A stretch of 64,000 nt of DNA from Hydra vulgaris. Taxonomy: Eukaryota; Cnidaria; Hydrozoa; Anthoathecata; Hydridae. The translations under genes were made by a program, and so were the position numbers. Shown one piece after another: positions 47,366-59,523 of the stretch. The stretch covers positions 51,137,001 to 51,201,000 of the forward strand of contig NC_088934.1 in NCBI RefSeq assembly GCF_038396675.1. The letters run 5' to 3'. The notes under the pieces are model-generated. The model was not told the DNA's origin. It saw nothing but the letters and a program-made list of their open reading frames with translations, and made no database searches. Each line of letters begins with the position of its first letter. Position 1 is the stretch's first letter.

Positions 47366-47373
47366 CTTATATA
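47366..47373 (-). promoter_or_regulatory. TATA box of Tc1 copy C
   Basis: TATATAAG on the minus strand, aligned with 16546-16553 in copy B. Confidence 0.55.
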
Positions 47374-47396
47374 GTAAAATGAACCTGTGTGAACCT

Positions 47397-47580
47397 GTTC
47401 TGGAAGATTCTAGATGCTTCTTTTCGATGCTTCTGGAATCTTCTGGAGGCGTCTGGATGCTTCTGAATGTTTCTGGATATTTTTGAATGTTACTGGATGC
47501 TTCCAGATGCTTCTTCTGGAAACTTCTGGAAGCTTCTGCATGCTTCTGGAAACTTCTGGAAACTTCTGGATACTTTCTTT
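47397..47580 (-). promoter_or_regulatory. Heat-shock-element-like array of Tc1 copy C
   Basis: Inverted equivalent of 16346-16530. On the minus strand it contains GAAnnTTCnnGAAnnTTC within 47525-47572 and several partial sites. Single substitutions separate it from copy B, but the main pentamer runs are kept. Confidence 0.58.
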
Positions 47581-47745
47581 AATTATTAAAAAACTTCCGT
47601 GACACGGACCAGACTTAAGAAAATGAAATAAACCAAAAAAGTTGCACTTGTTTTGTCCACTGCGAAATGGCACTTGTCAACGAAATTCTGCCTGTGTGCT
47701 GTCACCTGTCAGCTGATTGCTCATGTCATGGCATGCTATGACTCC

Positions 47746-47940
<195 letters not shown>

Positions 47941-48290
47941 AATAAATTTAAAGGCTGTCTTTGGGGGGAAGGTCATTTCCGATTTTGCCTGGGCCTCAGG
48001 ACTGGGCCTCATAATTTTAAAATTTAATTATATATTTTTTAATAAAAATATTAGTATTTTTACATGTCTGTCAAATCTTTTTCTTTGGATTTGCAAACTT
48101 TGAACATTTGAACAATTTGAATGAGAAAAGCATACTAACCGGAATAAATATACAATAACTATGGATATACTCGTTTTTCCAAAGTACTTTAGCTTTTTTA
48201 CTTTCATATAGTCAGTTCTGTTTTGTTTCTCCATCCATGTTGGCGCAGAAGGAAATTGCTTGCTACATCAAATCTCATTAGACAGTAATT

Positions 48291-51200
48291 ATGACTGGGA
48301 GAAAGTTTGAATCTAGTCATAATAAGAGAAAAAGTAAACTCGAGGAAGAAAAATACCTCGCCACTCAGAAGAATTCAATTTTGCGTCACCTTAAGCCACT
48401 GAGTGATGCAAATACTCAAGAGATCGCTACTTCTAAAGTTGCACATTGTCCTTATCCTGATGATACCCCTCATCTTGAAGATCCACAACCTCAAGATAAT
48501 CTTGACAATCTTCCTGCGCTTGAAGATGATCCAGATACCCTACCTCATCATCATGGAGAAGATGATCCAGGTCCAATACAGCTTGAAGAAGATGATAATC
48601 GGATTTATGGCCCTCAACTCAAAGATGATCAACAGCTCCTCTATGTTCCAGAAAATAATCTTGTTGAAGAAAATATTACGTTTCCATCAACATCACAGTA
48701 AGTAGGAAATTATTTTTGTATGAAAACAGTACAGTCCTTGTTATCCATCACTCGGTTATCCGAAAAGAATTTTTTTTTCGCATTTTTTTTTTTTTAATTT
48801 GTTAATTTACCTTTCCTTTTCATAGTTTCTATTGATTTTTTGCATATTTTTGCCTTGTTTTGCATTATTTAAATAATATAAATACGCACAATCACATTAA
48901 GAACTGTAACCTACTAATGCATATAATTTTTTTTTTTTCATTCTCCATATCCTTGTTATCCGACAGTTTTTTCTCTTATCCGACACCCCTTGGTCCCGTA
49001 TAAATATTTCTTCTCTTATGAAAGATCAAATTTTAATTTCCTTAATTGATGCATTTCAGAATTGAGGAACCTGCTCTTTGGCCCAAAATCTTAATGAATT
49101 CATTTAGAGAAATTCTGGAAACTCATTTAGAGATTTTCAAAAAGATGACCATGGAAGAAAATTCTCTGTGATGTATTATAAAGGGCATTTTCCAAATGGG
49201 AAAACCTATGAAAGAAAATGGTTAGTTTATTCCAAGCATTCAAACATCATTTTTTGTTTTCTTTGCAAAATATTTTCTATCGGAAAAAAGAGCAAAAAAT
49301 TAACTGAAAATGAATATTCTGATTGAAAACATATAACATCAGATCTCAAGGACCATGAGAAGTCCGTAAACCACAAGGAATGCTTTATAAAGTGGATGGA
49401 TTTGGCTGCAAGAATGAAGAAAAATGAGACTGTCAATAAATGCAACTTAAAAAAATTCAAATTAGAAGTGGAGTATTGGCAAAACATTTTGAAGAGAATA
49501 ATTTCAGTTTCACTTGCCTCTTACAATTTAGCATTCCAAGGACACACTGATAATTTATTTTCCAAAGGCAATGGAAATTTTTTGGGCTTGATTGATATAA
49601 TTTCAGAATTTGATCCAATACTTCAAGAGCATCTAAGGAAAATTAAATTACACGAAGTAAGTGATCACTCTCTTGGCAAAAACATTCAAAACCAAATTAT
49701 TCAACTTTTGGGGTCAGAGATAAAGAAATCTATAACTTTAAATTGTCAGAATGCAAAATATTATTCAATAATTATGGATTGCATTACAGACTTAACTCAC
49801 CCAGAACAAATAACCCTAGTTCTTAGATTCTACAACTGCAAGTTATTTGCAGTTGAAGAGTATTTTATTGGATTTGTTGATGTAAGTCCTACTTACATCA
49901 ACAAATGAACCGGTGAAGTTTTAACAGAAACTTTCCTGAAACATTTGACAGAAGCAGGTCTAGAAATATGAAATTGTCGAGGTCAATCATATGATAATGA
50001 AGCAAACATGAAAGGGATTCGTTCTGGAGTGCAAAAAAAAAAAAAGAGACATTAACCCTACACACTAAAAAATAAAGGTAGAAATTTTTAGTTAAGATAG
50101 GATATGTAATATACCCTTAGTAAGGTATAATTTTCTACCTTATAAGGTAGAAAATTATACCTTTAAGTTAGAAAATTGTATGACAAATAATTGTTTTTAA
50201 TATAATTTTCTACCTTGTAAGGTAGAAAATTATACCTTACTAAAGGTATATCACATATCCTACCCTAAGGTAGAAATTTCTACCTTTTTTTTTTAGTATG
50301 TAGGGCGTTTTTTTGTGCCATGTAGTGCCCAAAGTTTAAATTTGATCGTATATGTTGCTGCAAAATCCTCTTCAAAAGCAGTGTCATTTTTTGGTTTGGT
50401 ACAAGAAGTTTATAACTTTTTCTCAGGTTCTTATATCAGATGGGCTATTTTAATGAAATCAGTGCAAACTTTGACTTTGAAGCCACTGTCTGATACTCGA
50501 TGGGAGTCTCGAGTGGAAAGCTTAAAGACATTAAAATATGAATATTCCAAAGTTTATGATGCTCTAATTGAAATTGCTAACAGTTCAAAGTATGATACAT
50601 CTACCAAATTTCAGGCAAATAATCTTGCCAAACAAATGTCCAATTTTACATTCATGCTAAGCTTGATTGTATGGTATGACATATTATTTCAAGTAAATTT
50701 GGTCAGCAAAAAAAAGCAGTCTCCAGACTATGATCTGTCAACAGCACAAACCGAAATTGACCAACTACTCAAGTATTTTAATGACTTTTGTGATAAAGGA
50801 ATTAAGGATGCCAAACTTTTTGCTATGGAAATTGCAGAAGAATTAGAAGTAAGTCCTCAGTTTGAAGCTGAAAACACAGTTCGTCCCTGAAAGTAAAAAA
50901 ACTCTTTTTTCCTATGAATCTACAGATGAACCAATTTTAAATCCAGAAACACAGTATGTGGTGGAAGTTTTCAATGTATTGGTAGATCAAGTGCTATCAT
51001 CTTTAACAAATCGATTTAATCAACTGAAAGAACTTTCTGAGCTTTTTGGATTCTTATATAAAATTCCAGATGTCACCCAAATTACTGAAGCACTTAAGAA
51101 ACATAGCAAGGATTTGGAGGTTGCCTAGATTGAAGATGGACATTCAGATGTGATTTCAAATCAATTGTTTAATGAAATCAAAGCAATATCCAGTATGGTT

Positions 51201-51324
51201 TCAGTAAAATTGCTCCCTAAAGCACTGATTAAGTTTATTTAACATTATTTATAAGAACATAGGTATTAGTGCATTAGTTAAAACATTTGCTAATATTAAA
51301 GCTCGTAAAGTCAAGTTTCAATGA
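48291..51324 (+). pseudogene. hAT transposase with TTF-type zinc finger (ZMYM1-like), broken
   Basis: Exon 1 (48291-about 48698) starts MTGRKFESSHNKRKSK and is acidic and His-rich; a GTAAGT donor follows. An acceptor TTTCAG at 49061 opens exon 2: EEPALWPKIL, KFSVMYYKGHFPNGKTYERK and a TTF zinc finger (IIFCFLCK, then HEKSVNHKEC). Next is the DUF4371-like region (GLIDIISEFDPILQEH, YYSIIMDCITDLTHPEQ with the first Asp), NCRGQSYDNEANMKG (second Asp region, near 49985), and after the nested MITE CSAQSLNLIV and LSDTRWESRVESL (50500). The tail ends FANIKARKVKFQ at 51324. Most of the C-terminal dimerisation domain is missing between about 51170 and 51280. Stops at about 49323, 49908, 49970, 50888 and 51126 inactivate it. 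Confidence 0.88.
50061..50300. mobile_element. 240-bp MITE nested in the hAT gene
   Basis: Starts CACACTAAAAAATAAAGGTA, ends inverse of CATACTAAAAAAAAAAGGTA, with arms of about 105 bp and TA on both sides (50059-50060 and 50301-50302). Removing it with one TA restores the hAT reading frame (INPRAFF). The palindromic word TTCTACCTTATAAGGTAGAA occurs inside. A fragment of the family lies at 11028-11078. Confidence 0.9.
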
Positions 51325-51447
51325 AGTTATGACTATAATAATAATTTAATAAAAATAATAAAATAAAATATTTTTCATTTCAGGGAAGCCTTGCATTTTG
51401 ATCTTGCCCAGGGCCTCCGAAGTTCAAAGGCAGCCTTTGAATAAATT

Positions 51448-51625
51448 AGTAAAAAACACTTATCTAACTTTTTTCTTCAACTTTAAGTTTCACCATTGCT
51501 GGATCATACTCTTCCTGATGATCCAGCAATGGTAAAACATAAAGTTGAAGAAAAAATTTAGATTAGTGTTTTTTACTAACTTCGTGATTTGGTAAAATAT
51601 GTTTCTTTTACCAAATCACGACCAA
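51448..51625. repeat. Two consecutive foldbacks
   Basis: First: arms about 51450-51510 and 51520-51588, containing TTGCTGGATCA and ACTTTAAG. Second: CGTGATTTGGTAAAA and its inverse at 51583-51620 around ATGTTTC. The first starts immediately after the hAT target duplication. Likely an older MITE into which the hAT landed nearby. Confidence 0.75.
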
Positions 51626-51879
51626 ACAAAGCCCTCTCTTTTTTGACATTTACCGACTAAGGGTCCTGCTTTTCGACATCCAAAATACTTTTTGACTAAT
51701 GCTTCTTAGTTAGGGCGATCCTGAGTACGGCCCTGTGCTTCGGTAAAATTATGAAAATACTTTTAATAAAACTTAATTTAATTTCTATTTTAATTAAACC
51801 CTATCCATATTCTCTTCCATCAAAAAAGATCAAAAGTTTTCCCTCGCAGAGTCTTTATTTGAATTAAAAAAAAAATAGC
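51626..51879. other. Spacer
   Basis: GC-richer patch 51650-51740 (GACATTTACCGACTAAGGG), possibly a TE end; unassigned. Confidence 0.35.
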
Positions 51880-51995
51880 TCATTAAGTTTAATGAAAATC
51901 GCCGAGTAAGAGCCTAATATCTCCAACTTCTGTTAATAAAATTTATTTTGCGTTGTGTAATTTATCAACGATCCCTTGATAATTATTCACAGTTT
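51880..51995 (-). repeat. Fragment matching the LINE 5' region
   Basis: CATTAAGTTTAATGAAAAT, GAGCCTAATATCT and TTTTGCGTTGTGTAATTTAT match 29998-30108 in the same orientation. No ORF follows, so it is an isolated fragment. Confidence 0.7.
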
Positions 51996-53650
51996 CGACA
52001 TTTTAGTATATCAAGGTAAGGCGCAATACTTACCCAAAACCTATATTCTACGATAAACGCTCACATCTACGGATTATTTTTTTAAGTAATTCATTTCTCA
52101 AACTAAAACAAATAATATGCACGAAATTCTTCTCAATATCTCAATATTTGTTATATTAAAAATTATTGGTTACTATTTATTTTGTTAAGAACAACTTTTG
52201 TATATATTTTTAGAGATTTTAGAATTTTGGTTTGGGTACAATCAAAAAGTAAGTCAAAATCGAATATAGAAAAACGAATAAATAATATTTAAACCTAATT
52301 ATAAATTTCTTAACACAATTAAAAAAAGAACATTGATAAAAACTTGATTTTATTAAATTATCAATAACATTTTAGTTTGTTTAAATAACGATTGTTTGAT
52401 TAAATAAGGATAAATTTTAATATAAAAATCATAGCTAACAACTCAAGTTATTGTCAAACAATTTAATTTACGTTATTAGTGTATACAACATTTTTTAAAT
52501 ATCCAAAGAAAATGACTTAAATTAAACCTTTCTTTCCTTGTTATTATTATAAAAAGACTAAAACAGCTGTAACAAAACAACTTTTTTCTGTAGAATAAAA
52601 CAATAACACAACAATAAAACAACTTTATTCTGCTAGAAATGTTCAAAAGTTACTTGTATAACTGAACTTCAAAACGATTAAAAAAAAATTGTTATCCATC
52701 AAAATGCCTACTAAAAATTTTTAAATAAAAGTTACAAATATTTTATTAAAAATGTAAACTTCAGATAAATTAAAAATGTTAATCACAATATTCAAATAAA
52801 AAAATAAAAAAAAAAATAAATAAAAATTACCAGTAAAATGTTACTCTAAAAGGAGGGGTAACAGACAAGATATGAAACTTACGACATTGTATTGCAACAA
52901 ATGATTAAATAATTTAGAGTAAATTTGCCATCTTATACCATAAGAAAAGTCAACTTTTGCAAATCTCATAGCTTTATGTCAGCATGCTACTAGCAGTTGC
53001 CATATATAATATGTACAGATCTAAAATAAATTAATTCATTTAATATAAAGATCAATATTCTTTTTTTCTTTTTATTACTCACCTGTGAGGTGTATAATAA
53101 AAGAATTTTTTTTTCAATTGTGGTTACAACCCTTTCTCAACTTTTAAACTTTAAAATACGAAACCTTGACAAAGAAGGCTGCTGCGTGCAGAAAATAAGT
53201 TCTTAAAATATTAACATTAATAAATTAGTAAAGGACATTTTTCATACCTTTTTATTTGACTGACTTAGACTGTTATCGTACTGTGTGAAATATGGCATTT
53301 GCAAGTAGCATATTGATACAGAGCTATCTGGATGTCTAATTCAGTATTCCATTAATGGAATGAACTGAAACAGACAATCAGTCAGCATACAATTTTTTAT
53401 TCTATATTCTATTCTATAACATAAACTGTTAAATTATTTAATTATTACTTGCAATAATTTGATTTGATTTTAACAATGTTTTTTAATAAAATGTATAATA
53501 ATATTATATCTTCTTATGATGTGAAAGATAGTTTAGATTTTCAAAATTATTTATATTATTCTATATATATTCAAAATTATTAACAATATTCTAAAATAGC
53601 TATTCTCTAATGCATTCTGATACAATAATTCTTTTTTCAAATAAGTTTTT
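51996..53650. other. AT-rich DNA, no gene seen
   Basis: No ORF or element recognised. Confidence 0.5.
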
Positions 53651-53651
53651 T

Positions 53652-55581
53652 TTACGCTGATTCCAAATGAATAAAAAATTGTAGATAAAAACAAATATTT
53701 GTTTGTGTCATTAATTTAGCTAAATATTTTATATTCTGCAAAAAGCTATTAAACTGTTCGCAGATAGATGAATTTATTGGATAAAAATTGCTCAAACGAT
53801 TACACTGAAAAACATCAGCACATCTGTGTGTAGCCATGAAATACGTCATGAAAAAAAAAGGTATTTTTAAAATATCCAGATTCACGGTTGTGACAAAACT
53901 CTGACAAGCTGCAAGCAAAGTCATACACAATATTTTCTGGAGCTTTAAGATGTGTATAGAATGAGGCATATCCTTTCTTCCCTCAGACCCTGGAATAATA
54001 TGGAATCTGTAACAATGGCCATGTATAGATAAAAAATCATAAAAAAAGAAGATACACTATTTTTAGATACTTGAGGAAATAATTTATTGCAGATTTCCGA
54101 TGGAATACCATCAAATATATTATTACTGGAAATTTTATCTGCAGAAAATGCTTGCATTTTCCATATCTGGCATCTGGCATCTGGCTTTTCAAAATAATAT
54201 GCTCTACCATATTGCGGTGGATTTTAAGTGCCTTCAATGACTTCTGCGTTATTTGGTTCGACATCACTCATATGAATTTTTTTCACAAAGTTACAGCAGT
54301 ATTGTATTAATAACAAAATATCTCTAGAAGGTGTATTGTTGTAGTTAGAGGATATTTCCACTAATCTAGCTAGCTCAGGAGAGAAGCGACGCAATAAATA
54401 ACAAAACTTAACAACAAGTTCACAATCACCTAGATTAGATAAAAATTGTTCACATATGCAAGCAATTTCATTAGTGAATCGTAATGGTATTAATGAATCA
54501 AGGGAGCTATCAGCAGCTAGTATTTTGAAAATTTTGGCATAGGAGCATCGCAAATTATTTGGAACAGATGATTCAGAAATTATTAGCTGAAATGACGGTA
54601 CCCATTCAGTAGGAATATAACTCACAAGAACTGAATTCAACTGTAATGTATCAGTATCAAAGTTTAAATAATTAGAGTTTTCAACATACAGAATATAAAG
54701 ACAAATCTTTTTTCTAGCCTCTGAAAACTGTTTAGAATCTAATTTTTCCGAATTAAAAATAAACGATCTATCTATTCGCCATAATGTTGTTGGAACAATC
54801 TCATAAAGTTCAGCTAACTTTATAGGTTTTACAAAAGAATTTTTTAAGCTAATTCCTATTTTTGTTGCATCACAAGCCAAAACTGGTATTTGTTAATTTT
54901 CTGGACACGTATGACATTTTTCTCTAAAATCAATGTGCATGTGGGAGGCCCAAGCAAAAAACCAATCAATAAATGTTTGTGTAGACATAAATGACAAATA
55001 AGAGGTACTTCTACATTTGTATTTGTTTGAATAAAAATTGACAAAACCACTGAATGTTCCTTTGGACAAAACAAAATCAACAAATTCCCAACCTGAATGA
55101 AATTTAAATTCAAATAAATAACTCAGTTAATGAGCAAATGAAAAGGAAAGCTTTTTTTGGAAATTTACCTAATTCATAACCAGCACAAGTGGATTTAGAC
55201 AAGCAAAAAACAGAGTCTTCACAGCCATTCCAATAACTACTGCAAGTATTGGATAAACATTTTCTCACAAAAAACATCACTCTCAATTACTTCACGATCT
55301 GTGTACATATTAATTTTATGGTAAAATTCTGTATAGCCAGTTAAAACAGAATCAGATACTCACCCAGCCTGTAATTTAAAAAAAATTTAATCATTGTCAA
55401 TCATTAAATCATCATTAATCATCGAAAAATTGAAGCAACTTTTACAGTAGAATGAAGAATTGAAATACTGAAGCAATACAAATGGATGCCCATTCTGGCG
55501 TTTTCTGGCATTCAAACTCTCAGGAGACTGGTAAAAAAGTATATTATATGGTGAGTTTGAGATCAAAAAAATTCCAGCCAA
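53652..55581 (-). pseudogene. KDZ-like (Kyakuja-Dileera-Zisupton) transposase remnant
   Basis: Minus strand, from 55581 down: a Cys-containing N-terminal part; blocks from about 55110 (GWEFVDF; HMHIDFREKCHTCPEN near 54925); ACDATKIGISLKNSFVKPI at 54875, a candidate first Asp block; then IPTEWVPSFQL and LLRRFSPELARLV. A gap follows. From about 53945 come VYDFACSLSEFCHNRESG (candidate second Asp) and FFHDVFHGYT, then, after a frameshift, HRCADVFQCNRLSNFYP and SSICEQFNSFLQNIKYLAKL (candidate Glu). This order, particularly the DFACSLSEF..NRE and ICEQFNSFLQ blocks, fits KDZ transposases as I know them. Several stops. Remote homologues in a different superfamily are possible. Confidence 0.6.
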
Positions 55582-56559
55582 GCGTAATATTAAGGAAACT
55601 AGAAACGAGTTTGAAACAGAGAGTTTGAGATATCATGTGTTTGTAGATCAAGTATTCAAGATATCGAGTTGACTGTACTACTAGAAAGATTAACATCCAA
55701 GGTTTGTAAGCATCTCCTATCCTTAAACTGGAATTATTACATTAGAAGAGACTCACCAGCCTCAAAGCAGGTCGTAATTGATTACATGTTACGAGTAGCA
55801 GGGTGACCTGATAACAAAACTTATGTTTTACCTCATTTAATATTTAAATACTCATGATTAGGATACTTTTTTAACAGCACTTTAAAAATTATGCAAATAA
55901 TAAAATTATTCGAAAAAATCTTTTAAGTAAATCAACACACAAAATACAATTATTTCAAGGAGCTAATATTACATGGTAATAATTATATTTTAGTTGATTA
56001 CAACTATATAGTTGCTTCTTAAATTGCACACCATTATTATATGATAACAATAATAATGAATAATAATGAAATAACTAAATAATTAATATATTATTAATAA
56101 ATTTCATCAATATAATTAAAAAATAATACCACATGATCAATTATAGTCTGGCTAATTTTATTATCATTATCTTGAACGGCAAATATATTAACTGGATTAT
56201 TGAGTTCCATTGTTAACAATATAAATTGTCAGTAGAAAATAATTAAAGATTAGTATCTCACTAAAAATAAAAAGTAAAAAAACTAAATATGGAATCAGTA
56301 TAAATTATTAAAATAATTTTAAAAATTATCTTTTAAAACCTAAATACATTATAATAGTTGATATTAATAGAATATCAAAAATTAATTATAACATCATAAG
56401 TATTATGAGAACTTGAGTTAATTCAGTTAAATAATGTTAGGAAAATCTATACAAATTGTAAACCTTCGTAACAGTAGTTGATTTTCGGTATCCTAATAAT
56501 ATCAACTATTATCAATATATTTAAATATTTAGAATAGCAATAAAGTTTATTAAAATAAG

Positions 56560-56562
<3 letters not shown>
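55582..56562. other. AT-rich DNA, no gene seen
   Basis: Only the sequence between the KDZ remnant and a TA array; no ORF. Confidence 0.5.

Positions 56563-56630
<68 letters not shown>
56563..56630. repeat. (TA)n microsatellite
   Basis: Pure TA upstream of the micro-exon-like array. Confidence 0.93.
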
Positions 56631-56632
<2 letters not shown>

Positions 56633-56670
56633 GATAGAAGGAGACTTGCATTATGCAATATAATACTTAG

Positions 56671-57439
<769 letters not shown>

Positions 57440-58199
57440 GAGTGTCACTTAAGTAAAAAGTATGGATGGTACTCCACTCTCTTATGACCATTGGTGCACC
57501 ACTAATGTATCTTTTAATCTAGTGGAATGTATTTTTTACTTCTTTTTTGTTGTACTTTAAATATTCAATTAGATATTTCAAGAATTGAAACATTTTTTAT
57601 ATTATGATACTAAAACATCATCAACATATCTACTATGAGTTTTACATTCATCTCCCATATTTGGTGGTCTGGTATAAATTTACTTTTTAATTTATTTCCA
57701 ATTTCATTTTTAAATTTATTATTCAATTTTTGCAAACAGTTATGGCAATTTTTTTTTTTTAAGGTCGGTGGGGGAGGGGGAAGGAAATATATGCCCATTC
57801 CGTAATAGAAACACCACTTGTATACGTACGATCTCTATAACATAATTTTATATTATATTTTATTGTATACTAATTTTACTAATTTTAGAAAAGATATAAA
57901 TATTTATAAAACCAAGTCATTTTTGATACTAGGATGTATCAAACCATCACCACCACACCCACCTCTATTGCTAACATACACATCATATGTTGGTGGTTTA
58001 CTATAAATTTAAAACAACTTTTTTGTATATTTATATTGCTTATGTCTTTAAAAAAAACATTTTTTCTGAAAAAAGTATTCAGTTTCATACAGGCAATATG
58101 GTGGTTTGATGCCCCCTCTGTCCATCCAATATGCCCGGTGGTTAAAGTTTAACAAGTTGTAGCCCACTCTTACACCTATCTTTTGACATCAAGATATTT
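57440..58199. other. AT-rich DNA, no gene seen
   Basis: The word CTCTCTTATGACCAT occurs at 57478 and, diverged, at 57412; hairpin-like CACTCTCTCATGACC with its inverse at about 57409-57446. Confidence 0.45.
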
Positions 58200-58440
58200 G
58201 TATTTTGATAAGAATTGATAAAGTTATGACAATTTAAAGGAAGAATAACATTATTTTGACCACAGTTTCTTCAACAAATCCATATATAGAAAAATCAGTA
58301 CTTAAACCGTCATAACTTTTGAACCAATTGTTTGATTTTAATAATTTTTTCACCTTTAAAGTACTGTAATTATCCTCTTTCTAATGATATATAACATTAT
58401 AGTATTCAAACAATTTGAAATTTTTACTCACGTACCTAAT
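58200..58440. repeat. Diverged dispersed repeat (partner 10790-11026)
   Basis: Shares GATAAGAATTGATAAAGTTA and several later words in order with 10790-11026. Confidence 0.6.
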
Positions 58441-58605
58441 ATTACCGTATCTGTTCCAGGAGTTTCTCTCTTTGCAGTGTGTAATAATAATAATAATAAT
58501 AATAAAAACTGATAAAGTTTTTTTTGTTTTTTTGTGATAAAAGCTCTTTGGCAAATTGTGGATCAATAGCTTTATTCGTTTATAATTTTCTTGTGACAAT
58601 CACAA

Positions 58606-58727
<122 letters not shown>

Positions 58728-58934
58728 AATTGTTTAGATGAAAAACTTTTTATGGGATGGTGTAATAAATGGAGTAGCAGTTGAACAATTTTATTCAGGA
58801 TCTTTTAAATGCAATAAAGGCTATAATGCACGCCGGATAATTATAACTGAATGAAATCAATTTGATTGTTATTATAATGTTTTAGATAACCAATATTTGA
58901 ATGTATTTTAAAAAATGGCGAAGAAAAGATAGGA

Positions 58935-59327
58935 ATGTCTTGCTCAATGAACTCAACAACTGCAGCAAAAAATATATTGAAAATAGGTAATGTGAATGTT
59001 TCAATAAGGGGCAATTCTTTCTTTGGGTTCGATAGAAAAGAAGTAGTTAATTTGATGAATGCTACTAATAATACTGCAAGTGAAACAGTTAACAAAAATG
59101 ATAAAGTAGTAAATAAAGACTTTTCTTTAAGCTCTAGTTTTCCTTCGAGAAACTTAAAATGGCATGGGATTGTTGATTATGCTATAGCTGTTGACAACAT
59201 TAACTTTAACTGCAAACTTGGTAGTGGTTCATTTAATCTGCATTGTCGCTATGAATCAACACGATTTGCAAAAACTATCAATTTTGATGAAGTTGAATTA
59301 CACTGTAGAGTAGTATGTGAAAATTAA
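58935..59327 (+). CDS. Unknown ORF, 130 codons
   Basis: Opens MSCSMNSTTAAKNIL and ends HCRVVCEN. Ser/Asn/Lys-rich N-terminal half, then a more structured half with IVDYAIAVDNINFNCKLGSG and repeated Cys/His (NLHCRYES, ELHCRVV). The frame appears open upstream to about 58912. It lies 200 bp before the transposase-like gene at 59524 and could be its N-terminal exon or an unrelated remnant. Family not recognised. Confidence 0.4.
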   Translation: MSCSMNSTTAAKNILKIGNVNVSIRGNSFFGFDRKEVVNLMNATNNTASETVNKNDKVVNKDFSLSSSFPSRNLKWHGIVDYAIAVDNINFNCKLGSGSFNLHCRYESTRFAKTINFDEVELHCRVVCEN

Positions 59328-59368
59328 ATTCCGATATTTAAAGTATTTACAATAGAATTACAATTAGT

Positions 59369-59494
<126 letters not shown>

Positions 59495-59523
59495 CATGGC
59501 ATTTTATAGGTTATATTTAGCAT

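Larger units (their letters stand above)
47949..51439 (+). mobile_element. hAT element (ZMYM1/DUF4371-like), complete ends, 8-bp duplication
   Basis: Flanked by AATAAATT at 47941-47948 and 51440-51447, an exact 8-bp target duplication. Ends TAAAGGCTGTCTTTG and CAAAGGCAGCCTTTG are inverted. A second inverted word, TGCCTGGGCCTC at left versus GCCCAGGGCCTC at right, lies about 40 bp inside. It carries one broken transposase gene with an intron and a nested MITE at 50061-50300. 3491 bp in all. Confidence 0.9.

Noticed and set aside
48403..48705. 100-codon plus-strand frame overlapping hAT exon 1
   Set aside because: Shadow frame; exon 1 at 48291-48698 leads into the donor site and matches the family N-terminus better.
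57610..58152. Small frames with poly-Pro or Thr stretches
   Set aside because: No conservation clue, no splice support, low complexity.
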